Below are positions 1 to 11,170 of a DNA stretch of 64,000 bases, one piece after another. The position numbers and the translations under genes were made by a program. Origin of the DNA: Sipunculus nudus (taxonomy: Eukaryota; Annelida; Sipuncula; Golfingiida; Sipunculidae); the NCBI GenBank assembly GCA_026874595.1, contig CM049307.1, forward strand, positions 62,152,370-62,216,369, read 5' to 3'. The notes under the pieces are model-generated. The model made no database searches, had not been told where the DNA came from, and saw nothing but the letters and a program-made list of their open reading frames with translations. Position 1 is the first letter of the stretch. Each line of letters starts with the position of its first letter.

Positions 1-418
1 TTGAGATTTGCAGACCGTGCCATTTCATTGTTGTTACTTACTGGAGGGAATCATTCTTCACCAGATGTCACCATCTGTTCCTATCATTAACTGCGCGTAA
101 CTTCAGATCCTATTTATCCTAATCCGTCAATCATCATGCTGAAACTTTGAACAACTGAAAATGGCGCATCTGACTAAAGACAATTGGACAGCACATGTGA
201 ACGTGTCTTTTTTATATCACCATTAATTTGTGAATTTATATTTATAGATGTCTGCAATCTCCTAATAATATCTCGGGAACTCCGATTGGTGACTGTTATT
301 CAATTCTCAAAGCAGATAAGTACCTTGTCACTTCTATAATTCCACCTTTTGTTATCGCATATGACAGTAACTATATATATACCTCTAACTGAGAGCTCAT
401 GGTGCTGCAGCAAGCAAG

Positions 419-2157
419 CCACTTATACTTTAGTCTTTACTCGAAACGCGGATACATTATGCAGTGTAATGTTTTTATTTCGAGTTACAATTTTTTCTTC
501 CCCGTGTACTTCATGATAAAATATACTTGGTTGAGGTCAGAGCGACCCTTTGATTTCCATTAGCAAAAAGGTGACTTCTCGTGAATGTGTCTCGAAAACT
601 TATCTTAAATTCATCGATATAATTGCGTATTTATCAAATAAAAGCTTATGTAAACATGTTAGTTTGATGTGATGTTTCACCGCATATGTTGGCCGGTTAT
701 GTAATGGATTATAATAGAGGGTTGGCAAATTTCCACGGTCGCCCTGGGCAGCATAAAAGCTAGGTACGCCGCAGAAGAGAACAGCGTAGACATGGTTAGG
801 CAGAGGTTTACTGGAATCACGGGCCAAGGGAACACGTGCTCCATGGATGCGTGCCAGGACCATGCATTCCTGGACAGCGACTTTGACTTTGTATATGTGA
901 TTAGTAATAATGTAATAATTTAATACGTAAAGTCATATCAGATGAAATATATTCTTAAATTCAGGGTTAAATCAGATTGTTGCTTAGAAACGGAAACCTA
1001 CCTACCGGATCACATAGAAGCCATATTTGGATAATATATATTTCATCTCTTCTTGCACCGGCGGTTAATGAACTTTAAGAACTGATAACTGATATAACTG
1101 ATTGCATGAATACTGAACTGAGTAATCTTGTTCAATGGCTGAATGCAAATAAATAAACACTGAATTCTAAGAAAACTCATTAAATATTTTTCAGCCTTAT
1201 TAAACGAAGAATTAATGTTAATAAGAGTAGTATGATTAATGGTGACAGTATTTCCAGAGTAGAATTTACAAAGGTTTTAAGAGTAATAATTGATTCACAA
1301 TTCAAATGGACGAAGCACATACAGCACATGAAGACTAAAATTTCTAAAGGTATAAGAATTATAAGAAAAGCAATGAAGATGTTGCAAGAGTCTCCTTTTA
1401 TTACACTTTATTATTCTTTTATCTTACCATATTCAACGTATTGTATTGAGGTGTGGGGTTCTGCAGCGGTGTCTGCACTACTGCAAGTGCACTGTTTAGA
1501 CTGCAGACTAGAGCTGTACGAATGATCACCTCATCTCCATATAATTAAAATACACAAAATCTGTTTATTACCCTAAGGTTACTAACCCTAGAAAATATCT
1601 ACAGTTATAGGGTTGGTTTATTATTTAATGTATAAGATGAATTATGAAATGTCACCTTTTATTGTTTCTAAATTATTTTGCAAAATCTTAGATGTTCATC
1701 ATCACAGAACAAGAAGAAGGCTTTTTTCCCCTTATGCCAGTATGTAAAACGACAGTTTACAGTAAAACTTTTCAATTCAAAGGGGTTGGAAGTTTGATTA
1801 TTATAATTAAAGATATTGATCCTTGTTTTGCAATAGCAAAATTAAAACGTCGTCTGATAGGAAATTTTTTTCCTCCACTTAAGAACCAAATTAATTATAT
1901 TTTACTTCATTTTCATAATCAAATGTTTCTTAGTTTGTTTTTCTCTGTACTGCAAAAGTGTAATTTTAGTTGTCTTATTGCACTATGCCTGAACTATATG
2001 ACCTACCATATTTAATGTCAATACTGATGGGACATATACTCTATGAGTCAGCTGGTCCTCTTTGTCATTTATCTTTTTTTTATAATGTATATTCTTGTGG
2101 CAATAAATGAATCGAATTGAAATTAAATGATCTGAATAAAAGAAATAAGAATCGAAG
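419..2157. repeat. Module A (unit 1)
   Basis: A ~1.74-kb module that begins near 'cacttatactttagtc' and ends in an AATAAA-bearing LINE tail. It recurs as a diverged copy at 2158 and as near-identical copies in unit 2. Its middle (about 690-900) is a GC-richer block conserved in all four modules. An 87-codon open frame lies there on the minus strand, but it is not conserved in length between modules, so I do not call it a gene. Confidence 0.8.
1104..2120 (+). pseudogene. LINE (non-LTR retrotransposon) RT 3' fragment, broken
   Basis: This is the C-terminal (thumb and downstream) part of a non-LTR retrotransposon reverse transcriptase of the Jockey/CR1 type. One 97-codon open stretch (1232-1525) reads like the family: a 'VIIDSQFKWTKHI' segment, then 'KISKGIRII', then 'LYYSFILPYSTYC' and 'VWG'. 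Upstream the same frame is broken by a stop near 1150, and downstream homology continues in shifted frames to about 1920. The tail carries AATAAA near 2103 and A-rich, ATTGAA-type sequence, as expected at a LINE 3' end. No palm catalytic motif is present, so it is 5'-truncated. The family call is from recognised motifs; the clade is uncertain. Confidence 0.8.
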
Positions 2158-2767
2158 CCACTTATACTTTAGTCTTTAGTTGAAACACGGGTACATCATA
2201 CAGTAGATTGTTTTTATTTCTAGTTACAATTCATTCTTTTCCGTGTATTTCATAATTAAATATACTTGTTTGAGGTCAGAGCGATCTGTTGGTTCGCACT
2301 AGCAAAGTATTTGTCAACTTAAATCTTATGTAAACATGTTAATTTCACGTGATACGTGTCAACGCATTTGTTGGCTAGTTTTGTAATGTATTGTTATAGA
2401 GGGGTGGAGATTTCCACGGTCGCCCCGGGCGGCATAAATGGTAGTGACGCCGCAGAAGAAGACTGCGTAGTCATGGTTATAGGTAGATGTGTACTGGAAT
2501 CACGGGCCAAGGGAACACGTGCTCCATGGATGCGTGCCAGGACCATGACTTTGACTTTGTATGTGATTAGTAATATTTTAATACGTAAAGTTATCTCAAA
2601 TGTCATTAACATGAGATATATTCTTAAATTCAGGGTTTAATCAGATTGTTGCTAAGAAACGTGAACCACTTTGAATTGAATTCGTTACATATATATATAT
2701 ATATAATATCTCTTCCTGTCACCGGCGGTTAATTAACTATAAAAAGTGATAACAGATCTAATTGATT

Positions 2768-3341
2768 GCATGGATACTGAACTGAGGAATCTTGTTCAAT
2801 GGCTTTATGCAAATGAGTTAACTTGACTACTGCCGGTGCACTGTTTAGACTGCAGAAGAGAGCTATACGAAATGTCACCTCATCTCCATATAATTCACAT
2901 ACACATGATCTGTTTATTTCCCTCAGGTTACTATCCCTAGAAAATATCTACAATTATAGTCTTGGTTTATTTATGTATAAGATTAATTATGAAATGTTAC
3001 CTTTAATTGTATCTGAATTATTTTGCAAATACTTAGATGTTCATCATTACAGAACAAGAAGAATGCATTTTTCCCATGTGCCAGTATGTAGACTGGAGCC
3101 TACAGTAAAACTTAACAGATCAAAGCGGTCGGAACTTGGAACAATGTTATTACAGATATTGATCCTTGTGGTGCAATATCAAAATTTAAACGTCGTCTGA
3201 AAGAATACCTTTTCTCAACTTAAAAATCATATTAATTATATTTAACTTCATTTTCATAACAGGTGTTTATTGGTTTGTTTTCTCTGTATTGCAAAAAGGT
3301 TAATTTTAGTTTTTTTATTGCACGGTGCCTGCACCATATGA

Positions 3342-3385
<44 letters not shown>

Positions 3386-3520
3386 ATGTTAATACTGAGA
3401 GGACATATCCTCTTTGAGTCAGTCCTCTTTGTCACAGGAATAACTATATATAAATGAAATGTATCGTGTATAATTTATAAATTCTTGTGGCAATAAATGA
3501 GTTTTATTAATTGAATGAAT
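2768..3520 (+). pseudogene. LINE RT 3' fragment with internal deletion
   Basis: Second LINE tail of unit 1. After the start shared with module A ('catggatactgaactgag'), the sequence jumps near 2820 to the part corresponding to about 1485 in module A, so an internal block was lost. The following 125-codon stretch (2823-3200) has family-like segments 'LQKRAIRNVTSSPYNSHTHDLF' (given partially) and 'YNYSLGLFMYK', typical of the region C-terminal to RT in these LINEs. AATAAA near 3493 precedes an ATTGAATGA-rich tail. Non-functional remnant. Confidence 0.75.
3345..3382. repeat. (TA)n microsatellite
   Basis: Uninterrupted TA dinucleotides inside module B. Its copy in unit 2 lacks this tract and about 100 bp around it. 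Confidence 0.95.
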
Positions 3521-3789
3521 GAATAGAAGTGAACATTGAATCCATAGGAAGTGTGTTGAGATACAGTCGAGATATAACAAACATATATTCCTTGCACCTT
3601 TGTTCCTTTTCAATGTTACATAATATAGTCTCTACATTCATTTTATTAAAATAAGCAGCAGAAAAATAATTTGTATACAAGATGTCTAATAGAACTCTGA
3701 ACGACAGCTGGCTTTTTATGTCATTTTATATATATATCTGAAAAAATATCTTAAAAACTAGAATACGGGTAGTCGACAAGCGACTACGT

Positions 3790-4937
3790 GTATCCGCCTA
3801 AATCAGAGTGGAACGGGTGAAGTGAGGCATGGATTGAGTGGCAAGGGGAAATAGAGTGAAGTGTTGCATATTAGCATGGATGTCTGCAGCCAAATGGTGT
3901 ATGTAGGTTGCGCCACCTACCACAAAATCCAGAAAGCCATCCAAGTTGTATACATATGGAAAATTTGAGGCAGATAAGTCAAACCACTATATGTTTATGA
4001 GTGATTTTAGCCCGTGGCAGACAAACAGATGGACGCTGTGCAAAAATGGTTGAAGGTGGCGCCACCAGTTTTGCGTATGATAAAGAGCTATGTGAGAACT
4101 ATACACATGCCAAACTTTGGCCCAACCGGTCAAACGGTTCCAAAGATATGAGCTTGGATGTCTGCTGCATAAACTAGAATGCAGGTGGCGCCACCTGTCA
4201 TAAAATCAGGAGAGCTGTCGGGGATGTATAAACCTGCAAAATTTTAGGCAGATATGTGAAACCACTGCCGAGATATGAGTGATTTTATCCCATGGCAGAC
4301 AAACAGACGGGAGCTGTGCAAAAATGGCTGCAGGTGGCGCCACCAGTTATGCGTATGATAAAGAGCAATGTGAGATCTATACACATGCAAAATTTTGGCC
4401 CAATCGGTCAAACGGTTCCCGAGATATGAGCTTGGATGTCTGCAGCGTAAACGTGAATGTAGGTGGCGCCACCTGTCATAAAATCAGAAAAGCTATCTAG
4501 GATGTATACGAATGCCGAATTTCAGGTGAATTAGTCAAATCACTGCAGAGAAATGAGTGATTTTAACCCAAGGCAGACAAACAGATGGACACCGTGCAAA
4601 CATGGTTGCAGGTGGCGCCACCATTTTTGTGTATGTTATAAAGCTCTCCGAGGGCTACATTTGTGCAAAAAAAATTTTCCTGATCCGTCAAACGGTTCCC
4701 GAGATATGTGGGTTTATGTGTGGAAACAGACGCACAAACGGACGCAGAGCGCAGAGGAAAGGTCAGAGGTCAAAACAAAATCGGGGCGCAGCAGTTCACA
4801 TGTGACCCGAACATAATCCCGGGTTTCGTAAAATTCCGCCCAGCGGTTACGGAGGAGTTCTCCGGACACCTACGCGGCGGCGGCGGCGGCGTGCAGTTGA
4901 AAACATAGTATCCGCAAAACTCTGTTTTGGCGGATAC
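3790..4937. mobile_element. Candidate terminal-inverted-repeat element with internal tandem array
   Basis: Left end 'gtatccgcctaaatcagag' (3790-3808) matches the reverse complement of the right end (4920-4937), 'gtatccgccaaaacagag', with few mismatches. Next to the left end is a perfect hairpin, GTAGTCG/CGACTAC (3769-3787). At the right end the termini form a second hairpin (4909-4937). The interior is a three-copy 278-bp tandem repeat followed by a GC-rich stretch with a CGG run. There is no transposase frame, so it would be non-autonomous. The superfamily is not identified and no target duplication was found. Confidence 0.45.
3877..4712. repeat. 278-bp tandem repeat, three copies
   Basis: Copies start at 3877, 4155 and 4433 with 'tggatgtctgc'. 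Each contains two half-units, each with the perfect palindrome GGTGGCGCCACC (4055, 4184, 4333, 4462, 4611; a degenerate one near 3905). The spacing alternates 149 and 129 bp, so the 278-bp unit is itself a diverged dimer. Confidence 0.9.
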
Positions 4938-5093
4938 AAAAAATCAACCTTCCCTCAGCAACACAGTCTGATATTTTCTAGAATCAAATCCCATTTTCGC
5001 GGGATCATTTCCGCGACTGCATAGCCGGACCACAAGCGGATGCCAAGATCTCCTTTACATGTGGATTAAAAATTCATTGGTGAAAGAACCCCA

Positions 5094-5165
5094 AGGTCCT
5101 ACCGAGATTTGAACTCGGATCGCTGGATTCAAAGTCCAGAGTGCTTACCATTACACCATAGGCCC
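5094..5165 (-). tRNA. tRNA-Gln(UUG), decayed copy
   Basis: Reads as a 72-nt tRNA on the minus strand with anticodon TTG in the loop CTTTGAA, an intact anticodon stem CTGGA/TCCAG and an intact T-arm with B box GTTCAAATC. Compared with the other two copies it has a changed third acceptor base, which breaks the pair with position 70, and one D-arm change. It may be a pseudogene. It sits in the R repeat, divergent from the TATA-like box 200 bp away. Confidence 0.75.
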
Positions 5166-5366
5166 TACATTTGTGCGTCTTTACGGCTATCTACTAATTT
5201 AAAAATGCACATGCTTCTGTGTAATTATATTTTTCGCAGGCGGCCATATATAACATACATATACAGGTCTGTGTAAAGTTCTAAACTCAGTCGGGGATTA
5301 TTTGGCTAGATATAGGCTATCATTTGAAAATTTAAATACTATGGTGTCTTCGAATCTATATGTGCC

Positions 5367-5374
5367 TATATAAA
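5367..5374 (+). promoter_or_regulatory. TATA-like box in R repeat
   Basis: TATATAAA followed by GTGCACAGCTG. A start about 25-30 bases on would fall just before the conserved R core at 5410. In the copy at about 13600 the box has degenerated to TATTTAA. No transcript is known, so this is only a motif in a plausible place. Confidence 0.35.
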
Positions 5375-5827
5375 GGTGCACAGCTGAACATGGCTCAAAC
5401 ACGGAGCTGTTGAGATTTGCAGACCGTGCCATTTCATTGTTGTTACTTACTGGAGGGAATCATTCTGCACCAGATGTCACCATCTGTTCCTATCATTAAC
5501 TGCGCGTAACTTCAGATCCTATTTATCCTAATCCGTCAATCATCATGCTGAAACTTTGAACAACTGAAAATGGCGCATCTGACTAAAGACAAGTGGACAG
5601 CACATATGAACGTGTCCTTTTTATATCTCCATTAATTTGTGAATTTATATTTATAGATGTCTGCAATCTCCTAATAATATCTCGGGAACTCCGATTGGTG
5701 ACTGTTATTCAATTCTCAACGCAGATAAATACCTTGTCACTTCTATAATTCCACCTCTTGTTATCGCATATGACAGTAACTATATATATACCTCTAACTG
5801 AGAGCTCATGGTGCTGCAGCAAGCAAG

Positions 5828-7580
5828 CCACTTATACTTTAGTCTTTACTCGAAACGCGGATACATTATGCAGTGTAATGTTTTTATTTCGAGTTACAAT
5901 TTTTTCTTCCCCGTGTACTTCATGATAAAATATACTTGGTTGAGGTCAGAGCGACCCTTTGATTTCCATTAGCAAAAAGGTGACTTCTCGTGAATGTGTC
6001 GCGAAAGCTTATCTGTTATTAAATTCATCGATATAATTGCGTATTTTTCAAATAAAAGCTTATGTAAACATGTTAGTTTGATGTGATGTTTCACCGCATA
6101 TGTTGGCCGGTTATGTAATGGATTATAATAGAGGGTTGGCAAATTTCCACGGTCGCCCTGGGCAGCATAAAGGCTAGGTACGCCGCAGAAGAGAACGGCG
6201 TAGACATGGTTAGGCAGAGGTTTACTGGAATCACCGGCCAAGGGAACACGTGCTCCATGGATGCGTGCCAGGACCATGCATTCCTGGACGGCGACTTTGA
6301 CTTTGTATATGTGATTAGTAATAATTTAATACGTAAAGTCATATCAGATGAAATATATTCTTAAATTCAGGGTTAAATTGGTGACAGGGTTAGAAACGGA
6401 AACCTACTTACCGGATCACCGTCCCTATATTTAATCACATAGAAGCCATATTTGGATAAAATATATTACATCTCTTCTTGCACCGGCGGTTAAAGAACTT
6501 TAAGAACTGATAACTGATATAACTGATTGCATGAATACTAAACTGAGTAATCTTGTTCAATGGCTGAATGCAAATAAATAAACACTGAATTCTAAGAAAT
6601 CTCATAAAATATTTTTCAGCCTTAACAAACGAAGAATTAATGTTAATAAGAGTAGTATGATTAATGGTGACAGTATTTCCAGAGTAGAATTTACAAAAGT
6701 TTTAAGAGTAATAATTAATTCACAATTCAAATGGACGAAGCACATACAGCACATGAAGACTAAAATTTCTAAAGGTATAAGAATTATAAGAAAAGCAATG
6801 AAGATGTTGCAAGAGTCTGCTTTTATTACACTTTATTATTCTTTTATCTAACCATATTCAACGTATTGTATTGAGGTGTGGGGTTCTGCAGCGGTGTCTG
6901 CACTACTGCAAGTGCACTGTTTAGACTGCAGAGGAGAGCTGTACGAATGATCACCTCATCTCCATATAATTAAAATACACAAAATCTGTTTATTTCCCTA
7001 AGGTACTAACCCTAGAAAATATCTACAGTTACAGGGTTGGTTTATTATTTAATGTATAAGATGAATTATGAAATGTCACCTTTTATTGTTTCTAAATTAT
7101 TTTGCAAAATCTTAGATGTTCATCATCACAGAACAAGAAGAATGCTTTTTTCCCCTTATGCCAGTATGTAAAACGACAGTTTACAGTAAAACTTTTCAAT
7201 TCAAAGGGGTTGGAAGTTTGATTATTATAATTAAAGATATTGATCCTTGTTTTGCAATAGCAAAATTAAAACGTCGTCTGATAGGAAATTTTTTTCCTCC
7301 ACTTAAGAACCAAATTGATTATATTTTACTTCATTTTCATAATCAAATGTTTCTTAGTTTGTTTTTCTCTGTACTGCAAAAGTGTAATTTTAGTTGTCTT
7401 ATTGCACTATGCCTGAACTATATGACCTACCATATTTAATGTCAATACTGATGGGACATATACTCTATGAGTCAGCTGGTCCTCTTTGTCATTTATCTTT
7501 TTTTATAATGTATATTCTTGTGGCAATAAATGAATCGAATTGAAATTAAATGATCTGAATAAAAGAAATAAGAATCGAAG
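5828..7580. repeat. Module A' (unit 2)
   Basis: Near-identical to 419-2157. The main differences are a replaced stretch near 6375-6440 and a few point changes, including one that introduces a stop in the LINE frame near 6850. Confidence 0.8.
6528..7545 (+). pseudogene. LINE RT 3' fragment, broken (copy of 1104-2120)
   Basis: Same LINE tail as in module A. The 64-codon open stretch (6657-6851) ends in TAA where module A reads on through 'LPYSTYC', so it has decayed independently. AATAAA near 7527 and an ATTGAA-rich tail follow. Confidence 0.8.
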
Positions 7581-8109
7581 CCACTTACACTTTAGTCTTT
7601 AGTTGAAACACGGGTACAACATACAGTGTAATGTTTTTATTTCTAGTTACAATTCATTCTTTTCCGTGTATTTCATAATTAAATATACTTGTTTGAGGTC
7701 AGAGCGATCTGTTGGTTCGCACTAGCAAAGTATTTGTCAACTTAAATCTTATGTAAACATGTTAATTTCACGTGATACGTGTCAACGCATTTGTTGGCTA
7801 GTTTTGTAATGTATTGTTATAGAGGGGTGGAGATTTCCACGGTCGCCCCGGGCGGCATAAATGGTAGTGACGCCGCAGAAGAAGACTGCGTAGTCATGGT
7901 TATAGGTAGATGTGTACTGGAATCACGGGCCAAGGGAACACGTGCTCCATGGATGCGTGCCAGGACCATGACTTTGACTTTGTATGTGATTAGTAATATT
8001 TTAATACGTAAAGTTATCTCAAATGTCATTAACATGAGATATATTCTTAAATTCAGGGTTAAATCAGATTGTTGCTAAGAAACGTGAACCACTTTGAATT
8101 GAATTCGTT

Positions 8110-8148
<39 letters not shown>

Positions 8149-8149
8149 A
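8110..8149. repeat. (CA)n(TA)n compound microsatellite
   Basis: About seven CA followed by a pure TA run. Module B has only a short TA run at the matching place. Confidence 0.95.
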
Positions 8150-8210
8150 TATCTCTTCCTGTCACCGGCGGTTAATTAACTATAAAAAGTGATAACAGAT
8201 CTAATTGATT

Positions 8211-8860
8211 GCATGGATACTGAACTGAGGAATCTTGTTCAATGGCTTTATGCAAATGAGTTAACTTGACTACTGCCGGTGCACTGTTTAGACTGCAGAA
8301 GAGAGCTAAAAGAATGATCACCTCATCTCCATATAATTCACACACATGCACATGATCTGTTTATTTCCCTCAGGTTAATATCCCTAGAAACTATCTACAG
8401 TTATAGTGTTGGTTTATGTATAAGATTAATTATGAAATGTTACCTTTAATTGTAGCTGAATTATTTTGCAAAAACTTAGATGTACATCATTACAGAACAA
8501 GAAGAATGCATTTTTCCCATGTGCCATTATGTAAACTGCAGCCTACAATAAAACTTAACAATTCAAAGGGGTTGGAACTTTGAAAAATGTTATTAAAGAC
8601 AACGATCCTTGTGGTGCAATATCGACATTTAAACGTCATCAGAAAGAATACTTTTCCTCCACTTAAGAATCATATTAATTATATTTAACTTCATTTTCAT
8701 AATCAAATGTTTATTGGTTTGCTTTCTCTGTTTTGCAAAAAGTTTAATTTTAGTTTTCTTAGTTCTCTTTGTCACAGGAACAACTATATATAAATGAAAT
8801 GTGTCATGTATAATGTATATATTCTTGTGACAATAAATGAGTTGTATTAATTGAATTGAA
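8211..8860 (+). pseudogene. LINE RT 3' fragment with internal deletion (copy of 2768-3520)
   Basis: Shares the same ~320-bp deletion as the module B copy, so the deletion predates the 5.4-kb duplication. All frames are interrupted. It ends with AATAAA and an ATTGAA-rich tail near 8840. Confidence 0.75.
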
Positions 8861-9080
8861 GGAATAGAAATGAGAATTGAATCCATAGGAAGTTCGTTTG
8901 AGATACAGTTGAGATATAACAAACATATACTCCTTGCACCATTGTTCCTTTTCAAAGTTACATTATATAGTCTCTACATTCATTTTATTATAATAAGCAG
9001 CAGAAAAATAAGTTGTATACACGATGTTTAATAGAACTCTGAACGACAGCTGGCTTTTTATGTCATTTTACATATATCTG

Positions 9081-9100
9081 AAAAGGTAAAATCATGTAAA

Positions 9101-9162
<62 letters not shown>

Positions 9163-9904
9163 CAAGGGGCGTATATGGTTAGGACGCCCAATTCAAAATA
9201 TAGTTTCATCCTTCTCAAGAACTTGTTTGAATTCGTTACATAAATATTATTATATAATTACTGCCAACCTAAAATGACCATTAAACTTGCACAAAACCTA
9301 TAACCCTGTGCGCCCAGTGGATTAAATACTAGTATTTTGGCATTTACAGTGAAGTTCAGATTTTAATTCATAAAATCTGGACAGATTAGTAGAATCTAGC
9401 AAAATATGTATTTATATCAGGGCTTTCAATAGAGTGAACATTTGTCCGGGAAATGTGTCGTGGACGGTCAGGTCAACATCTTTCGGTCAGGTCCCATCTG
9501 AGTGTGGAGCCTCAAAAAAGGGAGACTATATATGTGTCAAATTTAAACGGTTATGTAAAGCTGATTTTGTTTAGTATTTTATGTCATAATCGTATCATTA
9601 CACGAAAAGAAATTATGTTGTTATATGATTGTTTGATTTTAAAGAAATGTTAGTGGCGCAAACACAGACTTTACATAACTTAATTGTTTGTTTGAGGCAA
9701 CCGGCGATGGTCAGTGACGTAAACAAAGGCGAACATTCATGCTTTACAGCCAGATATTAGCGCGTCCAATCCGACGCTTGGACCCTAGGAACCAAGGCTC
9801 CAAAAGAGATTTCGAACACTACATTCGCTAACCCCTACGTTCCTGAAAGCTCTGTTATTATTTCCTTAAAGTTAGTTCCTGTAACAGTGAAGTAAATATT
9901 CTGC
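9081..9904. other. Unassigned spacer with long (TA)n
   Basis: Holds a (TA)n tract at 9103-9157 that bounds the segmental duplication. The rest has no recognisable gene or repeat; the only longer frame (9453-9653) shows no family features. Confidence 0.6.
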
Positions 9905-10194
9905 ATGCTTTTGTTGAGATTTCTTTTTTTTCTAATATTTTTTCACATGAGGTTTTCATGTGGATGCATGATCACAGAATCCAAGAAAGGTTTTAGGAAA
10001 CTGAAGTAGAAAACATGTTTCTGTCATTAAATGGGGTCGGTTTAGGTTAAATCATGGGTAATAAGTATATAAATACACGTGGACAAATACATGTGGTACA
10101 TGATTATATACTTGAAATGGGATATGTAATATGTTTGTTTGTTCCAAGGTTCCACTATATAATCAGAAAATCCATTTGCACATACGAATATATG

Positions 10195-10247
<53 letters not shown>

Positions 10248-10552
10248 ATACGTATACAACACAAGCCTGACGAGTGGAATTTAATATTCGACTTAATAAA
10301 GGTATGTTTATTGGTTTTTCGTGTTCTATTTTTTGTTTGATAGTTAGGTAAAGTGTGTATAAAGAAAATAGGATGGATACTTCATTTGTTGAGCGTTGTT
10401 GCGTACTGTTTGTGGGTTCCTGTCCTGGCCGCCGTCTGTGCCAACGCCCCCAGCCAAAGTCTTTACCATAAGGGTACGCTCTCTCGACCTAGCAGTGAAT
10501 GGGTATTGGTCATCAGTGGCAAGCAAATGTAGAACAAATAACCTTCTGATGA
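9905..10552. repeat. 648-bp tandem duplication, copy 1
   Basis: Starts at 'gcttttgttgagatttctt' (9907) and repeats at 10555. It includes a (TA)n tract (10199-10244) and a GC-richer end block with 'cctggccgccgtctg'. Confidence 0.9.
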
Positions 10553-10864
10553 TTGCTTTTGTTGAGATTTCTTATTTTTTCTAATATTTTTTCAAATGAG
10601 GTTTTCGTGTGGATGCATGATCAAAGAATCCAAGAAAGGTTTTAGGAAAATGAAGTAGAAAACATGTTTCTGTCATTAAATGGGCTCGGTTTAGGTTAAA
10701 TCATCGGTAATAAAGTATATAAATACACGTGGACAAATACATGTGGTACATGATTATATACTTAAAATGGGATATGTAATATGTTTATTTGTTCCCAGGT
10801 TCCACTTTATAATCAGGGAATCCATTTGCACATACGAATACATGTATATGTGTGTATATATATA

Positions 10865-10901
<37 letters not shown>

Positions 10902-11170
10902 ACACAAGCCTGACGAGTGGAATTTAATATTCGACTTAATAAAGATATGTTTATTGGTTTTTCGTGTTCTATTTATTGTTTGATAGTTAGGTAAAGTGTG
11001 TATAAAGAAAATAGGATACTGTAGCGTACTGTTTGTGGGTTCCTGACCTGGCCGCCGTCTGCGCCAACGCACCCAGCCAAAGTCTTTACCATAAGGGTGC
11101 GCTCTCTCGACCCAGCAATGAATGGGTATTGGTTATTAGTGGCAAGCAAATGTAGAACAGATAACCTTCT
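10553..11170. repeat. 648-bp tandem duplication, copy 2
   Basis: Copy of 9905-10552 with scattered substitutions and its own (TA)n tract (10854-10896). Homology ends after 'gataaccttct' near 11170. Confidence 0.9.

Larger units (their letters stand above)
1..3745. repeat. Unit 1 of a 5.4-kb tandem segmental duplication
   Basis: Position 1 corresponds to 5410, and the two stretches stay nearly identical for about 3.7 kb. Small indels differ, for example around 600, where unit 2 has extra bases, and 970-1010, where unit 2 carries a short replacement. The unit starts inside the R repeat, so its true left edge lies outside the window. It contains R (1-310), module A (419-2157) and module B (2158-3745). 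The low divergence between units against the high divergence between modules A and B implies two duplication rounds of different age. An assembly artefact such as uncollapsed haplotypes is possible but unlikely, because the intervening sequence differs. Confidence 0.9.
2158..3745. repeat. Module B (unit 1)
   Basis: Diverged copy of module A. It keeps the opening block, the GC-richer middle (2400-2560) and the LINE tail. Relative to A it lacks about 320 bp of the RT region, and it has gained (TA)n tracts at about 2690 and at 3345-3382. Confidence 0.8.
4949..5710. repeat. R repeat, copy 2 (with tRNA-Gln and TATA-like box)
   Basis: Homologous to 13187-13985 over most of its length, and to 1-310 at its right part. 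Order: a ~140-bp flank with 'cagtctgatattttct', a minus-strand tRNA-Gln, about 200 bp of spacer, a TATA-like box, then a conserved core near 5410-5520 ('gagatttgcag', 'cttactggaggga', 'accagatgtc'). The next tandem unit continues directly from it. Confidence 0.8.
5410..9080. repeat. Unit 2 of the 5.4-kb tandem segmental duplication
   Basis: Repeats 1-3745 with an offset of 5409 at the start; the offset changes through small indels. It contains modules A' (5828-7580) and B' (7581-9080). Homology ends near 9080, where unit 2 runs into a long (TA)n tract, whereas unit 1 runs into the terminal-inverted-repeat element. Confidence 0.9.
7581..9080. repeat. Module B' (unit 2)
   Basis: Copy of 2158-3745. 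It differs by a (CA)n(TA)n tract at 8110-8149 and by loss of about 100 bp including the (TA)n present in module B. Confidence 0.8.

Noticed and set aside
2394-2612. 72-codon minus-strand frame repeated at 7817-8035
   Set aside because: It is identical only because the 5.4-kb unit is duplicated. In modules A and A' the same block reads in a different frame, with an altered length.
10268-10300. CTGACGAG followed by ATTCGAC, hammerhead-like, in both 648-bp copies
   Set aside because: The second core would need GAA at the correct place, and helix I does not pair, so no hammerhead fold is supported.
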